Shown: positions 9,441 through 18,915, counted from the stretch's first letter. The stretch is 64,000 bases of DNA from Prochlorococcus sp. scB243_495L20 (GCA_000634215.1 JFLX01000001.1:434001-498000), one strand, 5' to 3'. The notes: generated from the sequence alone by a model not told the origin. A program made the numbers and translations.

Positions 9441-10901
9441 ATGACCACTGCTTTGCAAACGCCTCAAAGGCGCTCTAGGTCCAAATTACAAGATGCAAGT
9501 CTTGTTAATGGACCTATGCTCCTTTTGAGGAGTATTCGAGGATTTAGTTCAAACCGCTCTATGTTGTGGCTTGCAACTGTTCCTTTAGCTTTGTTTGGTT
9601 TAGGTATTTTTAATCTTTCAGCTCATGCAGCTGATTTACCTGAGTTGAATGCAGCTTTTCTTGCTAACAATTTATGGCTTTTGATCGCTACTATCTTAGT
9701 GATCTTCATGAACGCTGGTTTCGCTATGGTTGAGGCAGGTATGTGTCGTTCTAAGAACGCAGTAAACATACTTGCTAAAAACCTCTTTGTATTTGCTTTA
9801 GCTGTAACTTCTTATTGGTTTATAGGCTATTCATTAATGTACGGAGGAAGTGTTGCTGACGGATGGCTTTATTTTGGAGGCTTATTCTTTGATCCAACAG
9901 TTACCGCTGATATGGTTACTGATGCTGGATTAGTCCCAACTGTTGATTTCTTGTTCCAGTCTGCATTCGCAGGAACTGCAGCAACTATCGTTTCCGGTCT
10001 TGTTGCTGAAAGAGTTAAATTTGGAGAATTTGTTGTTTTTGCTGTTGTATTAACTGCATTTATATATCCAATTGCTGGTAGCTGGAAATGGAATGGTGGT
10101 TGGCTTGATTCTTTAGGTTTTGTTGACTTCGCTGGTTCTTCAATTGTTCACTCAGTTGGAGCATGGGCGGGTCTTGTAGGAGCTATGCTTCTTGGGCCAA
10201 GAATTGGCAAATACTCTGATGGGAAACCACAAGCTATGCCAGGACACAATATGGCTATAGCTACTCTAGGTGCACTAGTCCTATGGATAGGTTGGTATGG
10301 ATTTAACCCCGGTTCTCAACTTGCTATGGATCAATGGGTTCCATATGTTGCTGTAACAACTACTTTGGCAGCAGCAGCTGGAGCTATTGGTGCAACTATT
10401 GTTTCAACATTAACTTCTGGTAAGCCTGATCTTACAATGATAATTAACGGAATCCTTGCTGGTTTGGTTAGTATCACTGCCGGTTGTGGTGATATGACTC
10501 TTGCTGGAGCCTGGTTCGCAGGACTAGTAGGAGGAATTATAGTTGTATTTTCTGTTGCAGCACTTGATGCCGCTGAGATTGATGATCCTGTAGGTGCATT
10601 CTCTGTTCACGGAGTTTGTGGTGTATGGGGTACTGTAGTTATCGGTCTTTGGGGCACAGCTGTACAAGGTGATGGAGCAGGTATGGGATTGTTCAATGGT
10701 GGAGGTATTACCCTTCTTCTAGTTCAAGCTCTTGGTGCGGCGGCTTATGCTATCTGGACACTAGTTACTTGCTGGATTGCCTGGTCTGTAATTGGAGGAT
10801 TATTCGGTGGAATCCGAGTATCTGAAGAGGAAGAGACTCAAGGCTTAGATATAGGAGAGCATGGAATGGAAGCATATCCAGACTTTGCATCTGCTAAATA
10901 A
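9441..10901 (+). CDS. amt1: ammonium transporter Amt1
   Basis: A 486-residue Amt/MEP/Rh channel for NH4+/NH3 in the cytoplasmic membrane. The twin pore histidines are His237 (SSIVHSVGAW) and His390 (AFSVHGVCGVWG). The motif GHNMAIATLGALVLWIGWYGFNPGS (268-292) is typical, and about 11 helices are evident. Residues 1-65 form a basic leader and a hydrophobic segment ending AHAAD, which looks like a cleavable signal. The gene has a GTA-N8-TAC NtcA site upstream and a strong hairpin terminator downstream, so it is a single-gene nitrogen-regulated unit. GC-richer, ordered codon choice suggests high expression. Confidence 0.97.
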   Translation: MTTALQTPQRRSRSKLQDASLVNGPMLLLRSIRGFSSNRSMLWLATVPLALFGLGIFNLSAHAADLPELNAAFLANNLWLLIATILVIFMNAGFAMVEAGMCRSKNAVNILAKNLFVFALAVTSYWFIGYSLMYGGSVADGWLYFGGLFFDPTVTADMVTDAGLVPTVDFLFQSAFAGTAATIVSGLVAERVKFGEFVVFAVVLTAFIYPIAGSWKWNGGWLDSLGFVDFAGSSIVHSVGAWAGLVGAMLLGPRIGKYSDGKPQAMPGHNMAIATLGALVLWIGWYGFNPGSQLAMDQWVPYVAVTTTLAAAAGAIGATIVSTLTSGKPDLTMIINGILAGLVSITAGCGDMTLAGAWFAGLVGGIIVVFSVAALDAAEIDDPVGAFSVHGVCGVWGTVVIGLWGTAVQGDGAGMGLFNGGGITLLLVQALGAAAYAIWTLVTCWIAWSVIGGLFGGIRVSEEEETQGLDIGEHGMEAYPDFASAK

Positions 10902-10920
10902 TCTAATTGAAAATTGATTT

Positions 10921-10957
10921 AAGAAACCTGACTTATGTCAGGTTTCTTTTTTTTTCG
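10921..10957 (+). terminator. rho-independent terminator of amt1
   Basis: A 12-bp perfect stem (AAGAAACCTGAC / GTCAGGTTTCTT) with loop TTAT is followed by an uninterrupted T run. It begins 20 bases after the amt1 stop. It is the strongest plus-strand terminator in the window. Confidence 0.93.
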
Positions 10958-10989
10958 AAAAATTATTTAAAACGTTGTAATATAGAAAG

Positions 10990-12186
10990 ATGGATACTCA
11001 AGCTTTTAGAAGATCCCTTCATCACTCTGATAGATACAATAGAAGGGGTTTCGATTCTCCAACAAAAAGAGCTCAAGCGTTAGAAGAAGCTTACCAAAGT
11101 GATTTGATAAGTTCTATTCGGGATAATAATTTTACCTATACTAAAGGCAGACTAAATATAAAGTTGGCCCAAGCCTTCGGTTTCTGTTGGGGAGTTGAAA
11201 GAGCTGTTGCAATGGCTTATGAAACCAGAAGACATTATCCAAATGAGAATATTTGGATAACAAACGAAATAATTCATAATCCCTCGGTTAATGATCATTT
11301 AAGAAAAATGAATGTGAGATTCATCTCAGCTAAAAATGGAATCAAAGATTTTTCTTTAGTTTCTAATGGGGATGTTGTTATACTGCCTGCTTTCGGAGCT
11401 ACTGTTCAAGAAATGAAACTCTTGCATGAGAAAGGTTGTCATATTATTGATACAACTTGTCCATGGGTTTCTAAGGTTTGGCATACAGTTGAAAAACATA
11501 AAAAACATATTTTTACATCTATTATTCACGGAAAATTTAAACATGAGGAGACTCTCGCTACAAGTTCATTCGCAGGTAAATATTTAGTTGTACTTGATCT
11601 AGAAGAAGCGAACTACGTTTCTGAATATATTCAGGGGAGAGGTAATAGGAATGAGTTTATGAACAAATTTGCTAAAGCTTGTTCTAATGGATTTGATCCT
11701 GATAAAGATTTAGATAGAGTGGGAGTCGCAAATCAGACAACTATGCTTAAGAGCGAGACTGAGGAAATCGGAAAGGTTTTTGAAAGGACAATGTTAAAAA
11801 AATTTGGACCTGAAAACTTAAATAGTCACTTTTTAGCTTTTAATACTATTTGCGATGCAACTGAAGAAAGGCAAGATGCAATGTTCTCTCTGGTTGATGA
11901 AGACCTTGATATTTTAGTAGTTATTGGAGGCTTTAATTCTTCCAATACTACTCACCTACAAGAAATAGCAATTAATAAAAATATTTCATCTTTTCACATT
12001 GATACGCCAGAGAGGATATCAGTTAAAGAAAACTCAATATTTCATAAACCATTAGGATCAGACTTAGAACTTAAAAATAATTTTCTACCTAGTGGAAAAA
12101 TTAATGTTGGAATTACCTCAGGTGCATCCACTCCTGATAAGGTTGTTGCAGATGTTATTGAAAAGTTAATTGATATTGCTTCCTGA
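10990..12186 (+). CDS. ispH: 4-hydroxy-3-methylbut-2-enyl diphosphate reductase
   Basis: IspH (LytB) makes IPP and DMAPP in the last step of the MEP isoprenoid pathway, feeding chlorophyll, carotenoid and quinone synthesis. Three cluster cysteines are visible: Cys66 ([11 protein letters not shown]), Cys157 ([12 protein letters not shown]) and Cys288 ([14 protein letters not shown]). The protein is 398 residues, the longer cyanobacterial/plant type with an N-terminal extension of about 50 residues. It lies after the amt1 terminator, so it has its own promoter in the spacer at 10958-10989. Confidence 0.97.
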   Translation: MDTQAFRRSLHHSDRYNRRGFDSPTKRAQALEEAYQSDLISSIRDNNFTYTKGRLNIKLAQAFGFCWGVERAVAMAYETRRHYPNENIWITNEIIHNPSVNDHLRKMNVRFISAKNGIKDFSLVSNGDVVILPAFGATVQEMKLLHEKGCHIIDTTCPWVSKVWHTVEKHKKHIFTSIIHGKFKHEETLATSSFAGKYLVVLDLEEANYVSEYIQGRGNRNEFMNKFAKACSNGFDPDKDLDRVGVANQTTMLKSETEEIGKVFERTMLKKFGPENLNSHFLAFNTICDATEERQDAMFSLVDEDLDILVVIGGFNSSNTTHLQEIAINKNISSFHIDTPERISVKENSIFHKPLGSDLELKNNFLPSGKINVGITSGASTPDKVVADVIEKLIDIAS

Positions 12187-12289
12187 ATTTTTTATTCATT
12201 TAAAAATTTGCTTAGTTTTTTTAATTTATTAGTCAGATAATTCCAAAAGATCTACTTTATTAACTAGAATAATGAAAAATTATTGAAGT

Positions 12290-12850
12290 ATGGAAGACAA
12301 AGCACAAACTAATCAGGTTCAAACTGCAAGTATGAATAGAACTAAAGCGCCCCAAAAAGTTGAAGTTGTAGTTGCCAATTCATCTTCAGGGTCAGAAGTA
12401 AATATCCTTGGTGAACTATCAATTTTTGTTTTAAGAATAGGTTTTTGTGCTTTGATGATTCATCATGGCCTAGAAAAACTTCAGGATCCGCAGGGTTTTG
12501 CAGAGTTTGTAGTCGGTAAGTATTTCCCATTTTTGCCTGGTGATCCTGTTATTTGGACTTTTGGAGCAGCAATTACTCAACTGGTATGCCCAGTTGGGTT
12601 GGCTTTAGGGATTTTTGCGAGGCTTTCTTCTCTTGGTCTGTTCTCCACAATGGCATTTGCAGTTTATTTTCATCTCCTTGATACTGGACTGGAAGGCTTT
12701 CCTCTGGCAGTGGTTGAAGGTCATAATTATGCTTTCGAATTATCTTTTATATATGGTGCTATTTCTCTATACTTTCTATGTGCAGGTCCAGGTAGGCTTT
12801 CTCTATTCAGAAAAACTAACAAGATTACATATTATCCAAAATCAACATAA
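12290..12850 (+). CDS. DoxX family membrane protein
   Basis: A 186-residue protein with four predicted membrane helices (about 48-66, 90-112, 115-134 and 150-168) and a polar N-terminal extension of about 45 residues. The ALMIHHGLEKLQDPQGFAEF segment (about 57-76) fits the DoxX/DoxD family. Members are often linked to redox or terminal oxidase functions, but there is no direct evidence for this one. Its stop lies one base from the convergent purH stop. Confidence in the family call is moderate to high. Confidence 0.83.
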   Translation: MEDKAQTNQVQTASMNRTKAPQKVEVVVANSSSGSEVNILGELSIFVLRIGFCALMIHHGLEKLQDPQGFAEFVVGKYFPFLPGDPVIWTFGAAITQLVCPVGLALGIFARLSSLGLFSTMAFAVYFHLLDTGLEGFPLAVVEGHNYAFELSFIYGAISLYFLCAGPGRLSLFRKTNKITYYPKST

Positions 12851-12851
12851 T

Positions 12852-14405
12852 TCAATGTAAAAAGTGCCTTTTTTGGGTAAATATCATTGAAATTCCTTTT
12901 GAATTACACATATCAATACTTTCTTGGTCTCTTAGACTTCCTCCAGGTTGAATAATAGCTTTTATTCCATATTCATTTGCAAGTTCTACAGTATCTGCAA
13001 ATGGGAAAAACCCATCGCTGGCCAAGACAGCATCAGTACATAATCTTCCAGATGCTTCTAATGCGATTTTTGCTGCTCCAACTCTATTCATTTGTCCAGC
13101 TCCAATACCAATAGTTTTTTGGTCTTTTGCAATAACAATGGCATTAGATTTCACGTGTTTACAAATTTTCCATGCAAAATTTAGATCTAAGTTAGCTTGA
13201 TTACTAGGATTTTTATTAGTTACTGAAATCCAATTTTCAGTTTTTTCTTCACTATCGTCAGTATCTTGAACTAGTAATCCTCCCATTATTGATTTAGTAG
13301 AATTTTGATTCTTTTTTGGAAGTTGATCTTTTGAAAACTTTAAAATTCTTAAATTCTTTTTAACTTTTAAAATTTCTAAAGCTTCCTTATCAAAAGATGG
13401 AGCGACGACACACTCTAAGAAAATATCCTTGAGGTGAATTGCGGTCTCACTATCAACATTTGAATTAAAAGCAACTATTCCTCCAAATGCACTAACTGAG
13501 TCGCATTCCAAAGCATTCAAAAATGCTTTGGAAGCTGAATTACTTATAGAGGCACCACAAGGATTATTGTGTTTTAAAATAATAGAGGCAAAGATGTTGT
13601 TCGTAAGTTCATCTTTTTCTGTATAGCCAAATTCTAAAACCGTTGAAAGTGCCGACTCTAGATCTAATAGATTGTTATAACTTAAGTCTTTTCCTTGTAA
13701 TTGTTCTGCTGAGTTCCATCCAATGTTATTTAAACCATACCAGAAAGCTTTTTGATGTGGATTCTCACCATATCTTAAGGTTTTGATTAGTGGATAAGAT
13801 TCAATATACTTGGAAGCTTGTAAATCTCTTTCTTTTCTTATCCAATTAGATATTGCAGTGTCATAGTCTGCTGTATGTTGAAAAGCTTCAAGGGCTAATT
13901 TTGCTTTATAAGACTCTTTCAATTCACCTTTTTTTCTTTCTTCAAGAAAATTTTGATACTGACTAGGATCTACTAAAACGGAAACATCTTTATGATTTTT
14001 AGCTGCAGAACGAATCATAGATGGCCCTCCGATATCGATATTTTCAATAGCATCTTCCCAGTTAGCTCCTCCATCTACAGTTTTTTTAAAAGGATATAAA
14101 TTGACAACTACTAGGTCAATTAACTCAAGATTATTAGCTTCTATATCTTTTTTATGTTCCTCGTCAGTTCTTTTAGCTAATATTCCCCCGTGTATTTTTG
14201 GATGTAAAGTTTTAACTCTTCCTCCAAGAATTTCTGGAGAACTAGTAAAATCTGCAACTTTAATAACTGGAATTTTTGCTTCTATAAGATGTTTGGCAGT
14301 TCCTCCACTTGATAGAATTTTATAATTAAATTGCTCTACCAATTCCTTACAAAATGGGATTATATTTTTTTTATCAGAGACACTTACTAAAGCTAATGGT
14401 GACAT
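12852..14405 (-). CDS. purH: bifunctional AICAR transformylase / IMP cyclohydrolase
   Basis: PurH catalyses the last two steps of de novo IMP synthesis. The N-terminal MGS-like cyclohydrolase domain starts ALVSVSDKKNI (about 4-14) and includes GGPSMIRSAAKNH (about 128-140). The C-terminal formyltransferase domain has the KHNNPCGAS catalytic motif near 277-285 and NRVGAAKIAL near 449. The 517-residue length is standard. It is divergent from the esterase gene by 33 bases. Confidence 0.97.
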   Translation of the reverse strand: MSPLALVSVSDKKNIIPFCKELVEQFNYKILSSGGTAKHLIEAKIPVIKVADFTSSPEILGGRVKTLHPKIHGGILAKRTDEEHKKDIEANNLELIDLVVVNLYPFKKTVDGGANWEDAIENIDIGGPSMIRSAAKNHKDVSVLVDPSQYQNFLEERKKGELKESYKAKLALEAFQHTADYDTAISNWIRKERDLQASKYIESYPLIKTLRYGENPHQKAFWYGLNNIGWNSAEQLQGKDLSYNNLLDLESALSTVLEFGYTEKDELTNNIFASIILKHNNPCGASISNSASKAFLNALECDSVSAFGGIVAFNSNVDSETAIHLKDIFLECVVAPSFDKEALEILKVKKNLRILKFSKDQLPKKNQNSTKSIMGGLLVQDTDDSEEKTENWISVTNKNPSNQANLDLNFAWKICKHVKSNAIVIAKDQKTIGIGAGQMNRVGAAKIALEASGRLCTDAVLASDGFFPFADTVELANEYGIKAIIQPGGSLRDQESIDMCNSKGISMIFTQKRHFLH

Positions 14406-14438
14406 TATGGGAAAGTTTACTTACTTAAGAATATAAAC

Positions 14439-15056
14439 ATGAAATATGCCATCGATCATGAATTTGTCTCGATTAGCTCTCAAACTGCAACTCATAGAAT
14501 TATTTTGATGCACGGTTGGGGAGCTGATTCGGATGACCTTTTAACATTTGGAAAGGAGATGACTGAAAAAATAAATCTTGATTTTGAGGTAATTTCTTTG
14601 AGGGCTCCTGGATTACACCCAAGCGGTCAGGGAAGACAGTGGTATGGATTATACCCACATGATTGGAATGGAGCTGAGGTCGAAGTAAATAAACTTTTAG
14701 TTACATTAAAAAAATTTGATACTGATCAGATTCCACTTAGAAAAACAATTTTGTTGGGTTTCTCTCAGGGTGCGGCAATGGCAATTGATGCGGGATTTAA
14801 GTTAAATATTGGATTAATTGTTGCTTGTAGTGGTTATCCTCACCCCAACTGGGCCCCAGGAGAAAAATTCTCCCCATTGATTATTAGTCATGGTTTATTT
14901 GATGACGTTGTGCCTATAGATGCTTCTAGGACTATTTATGAAAAGGTAAAGAGTAAGTCTTCTAAATTTTGTGAACTATTAGAATTTGATGGATTTCATC
15001 AAATTGATTCAAATTTAATTAATTTTATAAGTTCAAATATAGGTAGTATTTTTTAA
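14439..15056 (+). CDS. alpha/beta hydrolase (carboxylesterase/phospholipase family)
   Basis: A 205-residue single-domain esterase. The catalytic triad is visible: Ser109 in GFSQGAAMA, Asp155 or Asp156 in HGLFDDVVP, and His187 in DGFHQI. The oxyanion-loop motif HGWGAD is at 25-30. It resembles the YpfH/carboxylesterase group, and the substrate is unknown. There is no signal peptide, so it acts in the cytosol. The 3' end overlaps the convergent DUF3155 gene by four bases. Confidence 0.88.
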   Translation: MKYAIDHEFVSISSQTATHRIILMHGWGADSDDLLTFGKEMTEKINLDFEVISLRAPGLHPSGQGRQWYGLYPHDWNGAEVEVNKLLVTLKKFDTDQIPLRKTILLGFSQGAAMAIDAGFKLNIGLIVACSGYPHPNWAPGEKFSPLIISHGLFDDVVPIDASRTIYEKVKSKSSKFCELLEFDGFHQIDSNLINFISSNIGSIF

Positions 15057-15421
15057 ACAAAAGCATATTCGTATTCTTCAATCTCTTCCCAATCATCTGC
15101 AGTAAGTTCTAGACCTTCAAATATTTTTTCTTCACCAATTCCTTCAACTACAACTTTTAGTGATGGAAATAGAAAATGATTTTCTTCAGCATATTGGGCG
15201 CTAAACAACCCTTTTTCACCCCAAAAAAATCTATCAGTGGTATGTTCGTTTCTTCTGACATTAAAAACTGAAGGCGCGGAGAGACCATTTTCAGCTATAA
15301 ATCTTCGTGCGGCTGTAACTGGTTTATGTTTGCCGGTTTCGATATGATAAATAGGTACATGTGCCATTACTCTTTGACCAGCCAATCTTCTTCTGCTGAT
15401 TCTTTTTCTTTTTTTTGACAT
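15053..15421 (-). CDS. DUF3155 family protein
   Basis: A 122-residue protein with a strongly basic N-terminus (SKKRKRISRRRLAGQR) that looks nucleic-acid binding, a middle segment with FFWGEKGLF, and an acidic C-terminus. It fits the cyanobacterial DUF3155 family as I recall it; function is unknown. The ATG is well supported: an AGGAG Shine-Dalgarno lies about ten bases upstream. Its promoter must be in the long spacer 15422-15673, which also holds inverted repeats. Confidence 0.82.
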   Translation of the reverse strand: MSKKRKRISRRRLAGQRVMAHVPIYHIETGKHKPVTAARRFIAENGLSAPSVFNVRRNEHTTDRFFWGEKGLFSAQYAEENHFLFPSLKVVVEGIGEEKIFEGLELTADDWEEIEEYEYAFV

Positions 15422-15448
15422 TGATTGGTACTCCTGAAATTATTAATG

Positions 15449-15477
15449 AGATTAGTCTTATTTATTTTTACTAATCT
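15449..15477. promoter_or_regulatory. inverted repeat, possible operator or hairpin
   Basis: AGATTAGT and ACTAATCT form a perfect 8-bp inverted repeat with a 13-base T-rich spacer. It lies between the DUF3155 start and the sensor-kinase gene. No T run follows it in either sense as in a terminator, so an operator or a leader hairpin for DUF3155 is more likely. Confidence 0.4.
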
Positions 15478-15512
15478 TATATATGTGATTTTAAATTCAC
15501 TTCAAATTACAT

Positions 15513-15590
15513 AGAGGACCCATCAACCCCTGATGTAGCTTAAAATATGATTAAATATTCATATTTAAGGCTGGCTAAAGTCAGACCTCT
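15513..15590 (+). ncRNA. candidate structured RNA (four-helix junction)
   Basis: A closing stem AGAGG (15513-15517) / CCTCT (15586-15590) encloses three hairpins. They are CATCA-ACCCC-TGATG (15521-15535), TTAAATA-TTCA-TATTTAA (15551-15568) and CTGGC-TAAA-GTCAG (15571-15584, with one G-U pair). The G-U pair favours the plus strand as the RNA. It could be the 5' leader of the sensor kinase that starts at 15674, or a small RNA. There is no proof of transcription, and AT-rich DNA makes the central hairpin cheap. Confidence 0.35.
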
Positions 15591-15673
15591 TTATATATCT
15601 TAATACTTTTTTCATATTTTACAAGCCCTTTTTCAAGTTTTTTTTAAAAAAATTTCTCAAAATTTCATTAATC

Positions 15674-16810
15674 ATGAATCTTTCAAAAAAATTTGAAGAA
15701 TTAATTCTAAAACAGCTAGAGAGTTTTGGTTGCTCAATGGGCGTTACTAATTTAGTTATGTATCTTGCTTCAGCTAAGCAAGGAACTAAAGCATCTTTTG
15801 AAATGATTGGTCAATGGCCGCAAATTGATAGGCTACTTACTTCTATAGAAGATGATCCTTCACTAAAGGTTTCATCGCCTAATAGAAGATGGTACCCGCT
15901 ACAAGAAAACGATATTCTACTTGGTGTTCTTCGGGTAGAAACTGATTTGAAAGGGGGGAATTGGCCAGTATCTCTCGATTCAAGATTAAAAGCCCTATCA
16001 ATATCTTTAGCTAAATGTGTCTCTATCGAATTAGAACGTCAAAATAAAAATGAAGAAGTCAATTATTTAAAAAATCAGGTCAATGTCATAATTCATCAAT
16101 TAAGGAATCCATTAGCTGCTATTAGAACATACGCAAAATTATTAATAAAAAGACTTGGTTCAGATGATGATTCTATTGAAATTGTCGAACGCATGATAAT
16201 AGAGCAAAAACAAATTAATCAATATATGGATTCTTTCGCGCAATTAAATTCACCTATTCAACTTCCACTGGAAATCGGAGAGGAAAGATTATTATTACCA
16301 CCAAATTTAGATAATAAAAAGGTAATAACTGTTCAGAGTTTATTGAGGCCAATATTAGAAAGGGGTAAAGCTAATGCGGATTTAGAGAATAGAGATTGGA
16401 CTGAACCTTCTCTTTGGCCAGATTGGACTATTTCGCCATTAAAGGCAAGATATGCTGTAATTGCTGAAATTGTGGCTAATTTATTAGAAAATGCGTTTAA
16501 GTATGCCCAAAAAGATGCTGCAATTGGCCTCGCAATTACGAGTAATGGACTCTGTATATTTGATGATGGTAAAAAAATAACCAAAAATGAAAAAGAGAAA
16601 ATTTTTGAAAAAGGTTTTAGAGGATCTGCTGCTAAAAAGAAGGACGGCACTGGTGTGGGACTTTTTTTGGCGAGAAAATTAGCAAAACAAATTGGAGGAG
16701 ATTTGAGATTGCTGGAAAATAACTCGATAGATAATACTGAGAAATCAAAAAATCTTAAGAAAAAAAATATTTTCTATTTAGAACTACCTATAAAAGAATT
16801 GCATGCATAA
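15674..16810 (+). CDS. sensor histidine kinase, Hik2/CSK-like
   Basis: A 378-residue soluble kinase with no membrane segment. Residues about 1-120 are a GAF-like sensor domain; the phosphoacceptor is His141 in IHQLRNPLAAIRTYAKLL; the HATPase domain has an N box (EIVANLLENAFKYAQ) and a G2 box (GTGVGLFLARKL). The first glycine-box motif is FDDGKKI, which lacks the usual second glycine. The HQLRNP motif and Cys20 in the N-terminal domain fit the Hik2/chloroplast-sensor-kinase group, in which a cysteine near 19 is reported to hold an Fe-S cluster. It converges on cobS with a 23-bp overlap. The response regulator is not in the window. Confidence 0.85.
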   Translation: MNLSKKFEELILKQLESFGCSMGVTNLVMYLASAKQGTKASFEMIGQWPQIDRLLTSIEDDPSLKVSSPNRRWYPLQENDILLGVLRVETDLKGGNWPVSLDSRLKALSISLAKCVSIELERQNKNEEVNYLKNQVNVIIHQLRNPLAAIRTYAKLLIKRLGSDDDSIEIVERMIIEQKQINQYMDSFAQLNSPIQLPLEIGEERLLLPPNLDNKKVITVQSLLRPILERGKANADLENRDWTEPSLWPDWTISPLKARYAVIAEIVANLLENAFKYAQKDAAIGLAITSNGLCIFDDGKKITKNEKEKIFEKGFRGSAAKKKDGTGVGLFLARKLAKQIGGDLRLLENNSIDNTEKSKNLKKKNIFYLELPIKELHA

Positions 16811-17528
16811 ACAACATTGCAGTTTCAACTAGTACAACACTTGCGCCGCAGGCATCTCCGTTGAAGCCTCCAATTTTATTACCCAGTATGTTTGGGATAG
16901 AATAGCTTAGAAAAATACCAATCAAAATAAGAATTAAAAATTTAATTAATATTGCTTGGGATGTAATTAAAACAAATTTGTATGTAATGAAAATTAAGAG
17001 AAAAATAATGGAGATCAAAGATTCTTTTTTAAATCCATTCCAAAACTTTTTGTGACTAATAGATTTTTTCTTGTAACTCTTATATTTAAACTTTTCTATA
17101 AAAAATAAATTTGAAAATCTTCCCCAAAATAAGCATATAGGTAAAACAAAAATTATTAGGTTTTGAATTTTCAGTATGCAAGCAATTTGAATTAAAGTTA
17201 TAAAAACTAAAGCTTGAACGCCAAAGGACCCAACTTTACTGTCTTTCATGGCTTTTAAACGTTTCTTTTTACCCGCAAAAATACCATCGAAAGTATCCAT
17301 TAAACCATCAATGTGCAGACCACCAGTAATTAAATATCCTGAAGCTAAACAAATTAATGCAGATGCATAAATTGACCAAGAGTTTGTTGTTAAAAAAAGA
17401 AAAATATAACTCTGTATTGTTCCAATCAAAAATCCTAAAGGCGGGGCAAATTGTGCAATATTTTTAAATTCGGGATTAATTAAAGGTATCTTTGGAAATG
17501 TTGTATAGAAAATCCAAGATCCTGCCAA
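16788..17528 (-). CDS. cobS: adenosylcobinamide-GDP ribazoletransferase (cobalamin synthase)
   Basis: CobS/CobV joins adenosylcobinamide-GDP with alpha-ribazole to complete the cobalamin lower ligand; the protein is membrane-embedded with about six helices. GGLHIDGLMDTFDG (about 69-82) and GDACGASVVLVE near the C-terminus are family motifs. The only standard start is a TTG at 17528. The frame stays open about 40 bases upstream (reading KKYLIKNLAG), so an unusual ATC or ATA start further up is possible. No cobalamin riboswitch is evident in the 98-base spacer. Confidence 0.88.
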   Translation of the reverse strand: MAGSWIFYTTFPKIPLINPEFKNIAQFAPPLGFLIGTIQSYIFLFLTTNSWSIYASALICLASGYLITGGLHIDGLMDTFDGIFAGKKKRLKAMKDSKVGSFGVQALVFITLIQIACILKIQNLIIFVLPICLFWGRFSNLFFIEKFKYKSYKKKSISHKKFWNGFKKESLISIIFLLIFITYKFVLITSQAILIKFLILILIGIFLSYSIPNILGNKIGGFNGDACGASVVLVETAMLFMHAILL

Positions 17529-17626
17529 ATTTTTTATTAAATATTTTTTGATGAGATAAAAATAGATTCAATATTAAATAATAGGGTAGATTAATGAAAA
17601 AGGATTAAAAAATTTTATAAATTATC

Positions 17627-18745
17627 GTGTTTGAATTTGAAATTACATCGAATTGCAGTAATACAGCGGCAAGAACTGGTATATTTCATACTCCAAATGG
17701 TCAGGTAAATACACCAAAATTTATGCCTGTGGGTACTTTGGCAACGGTTAAAGGAATTTCATCTAAGCAGTTATCCTCCACAGGATCAGAAATGATTCTC
17801 TCAAATACCTTTCATCTTCATTTACAACCTGGAGAAAAACTAGTTAAAGAATCTGGCGGAATACATAAGTTCATGAATTGGCCTAAGCCTATTCTTACTG
17901 ATTCAGGTGGATATCAAGTTTTTAGTTTGGCCAAATTAAATAATATTTCTGATAAAGGCGTGGAATTTAAAAATCCAAGAGATGGGAGACATGTTTTTTT
18001 ATCCCCTGAAAAAGTAATACAGATTCAAATGGATCTTGGATCGGATGTTGCGATGGCTTTTGATCATTGTCCTCCGCATACAGCTAACGAAAATGATATT
18101 GAGGACTCTTTACAAAGAACTCATTCATGGTTGCAAAAATGTGTTGAGACTCATCAGAAATCCAATCAAGCATTATTCGGTATAGTTCAAGGTGGAAAGT
18201 ATCCGAGATTGAGAGAATACAGTGCAAAATATACAAGTTCTTTTGATCTTCCCGGAATAGCAGTGGGAGGTGTAAGTGTTGGCGAGGCAGTCGAAGAGAT
18301 ACATAGTGTAATTAATTACGTCCCGAAATTCTTACCAATAAATAAACCAAGATATTTAATGGGAATTGGCTCCTTAAAGGAAATTTCTCTAGCTGTTGCT
18401 AATGGATTCGATATATTTGATTGTGTTTTGCCTACAAGACTAGGAAGACATGGGACTGCATTTCTTAATGATGAAAGATTGAATTTGCGAAATGCTCGAT
18501 TTAAAAATGACTTTTCTCCGATTGACAAAACTTGTAAATGCGAAACCTGTAAATCCTATTCTCGAGCATATTTGCATCATCTAATTAGAAATGACGAAAT
18601 ATTAGGCCTAACTCTAATAAGTTTGCATAATATTGCACACTTAATAAGATTTACCAATGCAATTTCTACTGCAATTAGAGATAATTGTTTTACAAATGAT
18701 TTCGCTCCTTGGAAAACATCCTCTATTGCTCACCATACGTGGTAA
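17627..18745 (+). CDS. tgt: tRNA-guanine(34) transglycosylase
   Basis: Tgt swaps the wobble guanine for preQ1 in tRNAs of the queuosine pathway. The catalytic aspartates are Asp92 ([10 protein letters not shown]) and Asp265 ([13 protein letters not shown]). The zinc site is Cys303, Cys305 and Cys308 with His near 318 ([16 protein letters not shown]). Length 372 is typical. The start is a GTG that opens the conserved N-terminus (FEFEITSN). It is followed 29 bases later by psbK, an arrangement common in picocyanobacteria. Confidence 0.97.
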   Translation: MFEFEITSNCSNTAARTGIFHTPNGQVNTPKFMPVGTLATVKGISSKQLSSTGSEMILSNTFHLHLQPGEKLVKESGGIHKFMNWPKPILTDSGGYQVFSLAKLNNISDKGVEFKNPRDGRHVFLSPEKVIQIQMDLGSDVAMAFDHCPPHTANENDIEDSLQRTHSWLQKCVETHQKSNQALFGIVQGGKYPRLREYSAKYTSSFDLPGIAVGGVSVGEAVEEIHSVINYVPKFLPINKPRYLMGIGSLKEISLAVANGFDIFDCVLPTRLGRHGTAFLNDERLNLRNARFKNDFSPIDKTCKCETCKSYSRAYLHHLIRNDEILGLTLISLHNIAHLIRFTNAISTAIRDNCFTNDFAPWKTSSIAHHTW

Positions 18746-18774
18746 CGTCTTATCATAATTAAATTATTAAAAAG

Positions 18775-18915
18775 GTGCTCATTCTATTTAATACATTCGC
18801 TGAATTGCCCGAGGCTTATAAGGCCTTTGCTCCAACTGTTGATGTCCTTCCACTGATTCCTTTATTTTTCTTTTTATTAGTGTTTGTTTGGCAAGCTGCT
18901 GTTGGATTTAAATAA
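18775..18915 (+). CDS. psbK: photosystem II protein PsbK
   Basis: A 46-codon gene, too short for most callers. It encodes an N-terminal propeptide (start GTG) and the mature [17 protein letters not shown] start, one membrane helix, and the WQAAVGFK end. PsbK is a small subunit of photosystem II near CP43. The K-P-x-V-D-V-L-P and W-Q-A-A-V-G-F signatures leave no doubt. An AAAGG motif lies just ahead of the GTG. It is downstream of tgt and probably shares its transcript. Confidence 0.95.

Noticed and set aside
12615..12860. Second-frame ORF over the doxX 3' half
   Set aside because: It shadows a well-supported membrane-protein gene in another frame and has no family features.
15422..15673. 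Glutamine (glnA-type) riboswitch
   Set aside because: The diagnostic conserved segments of that motif are missing, although the region does fold.
17529..17626. Cobalamin riboswitch ahead of cobS
   Set aside because: The spacer is only 98 bases, AT-rich, and lacks the B12-box type motif.
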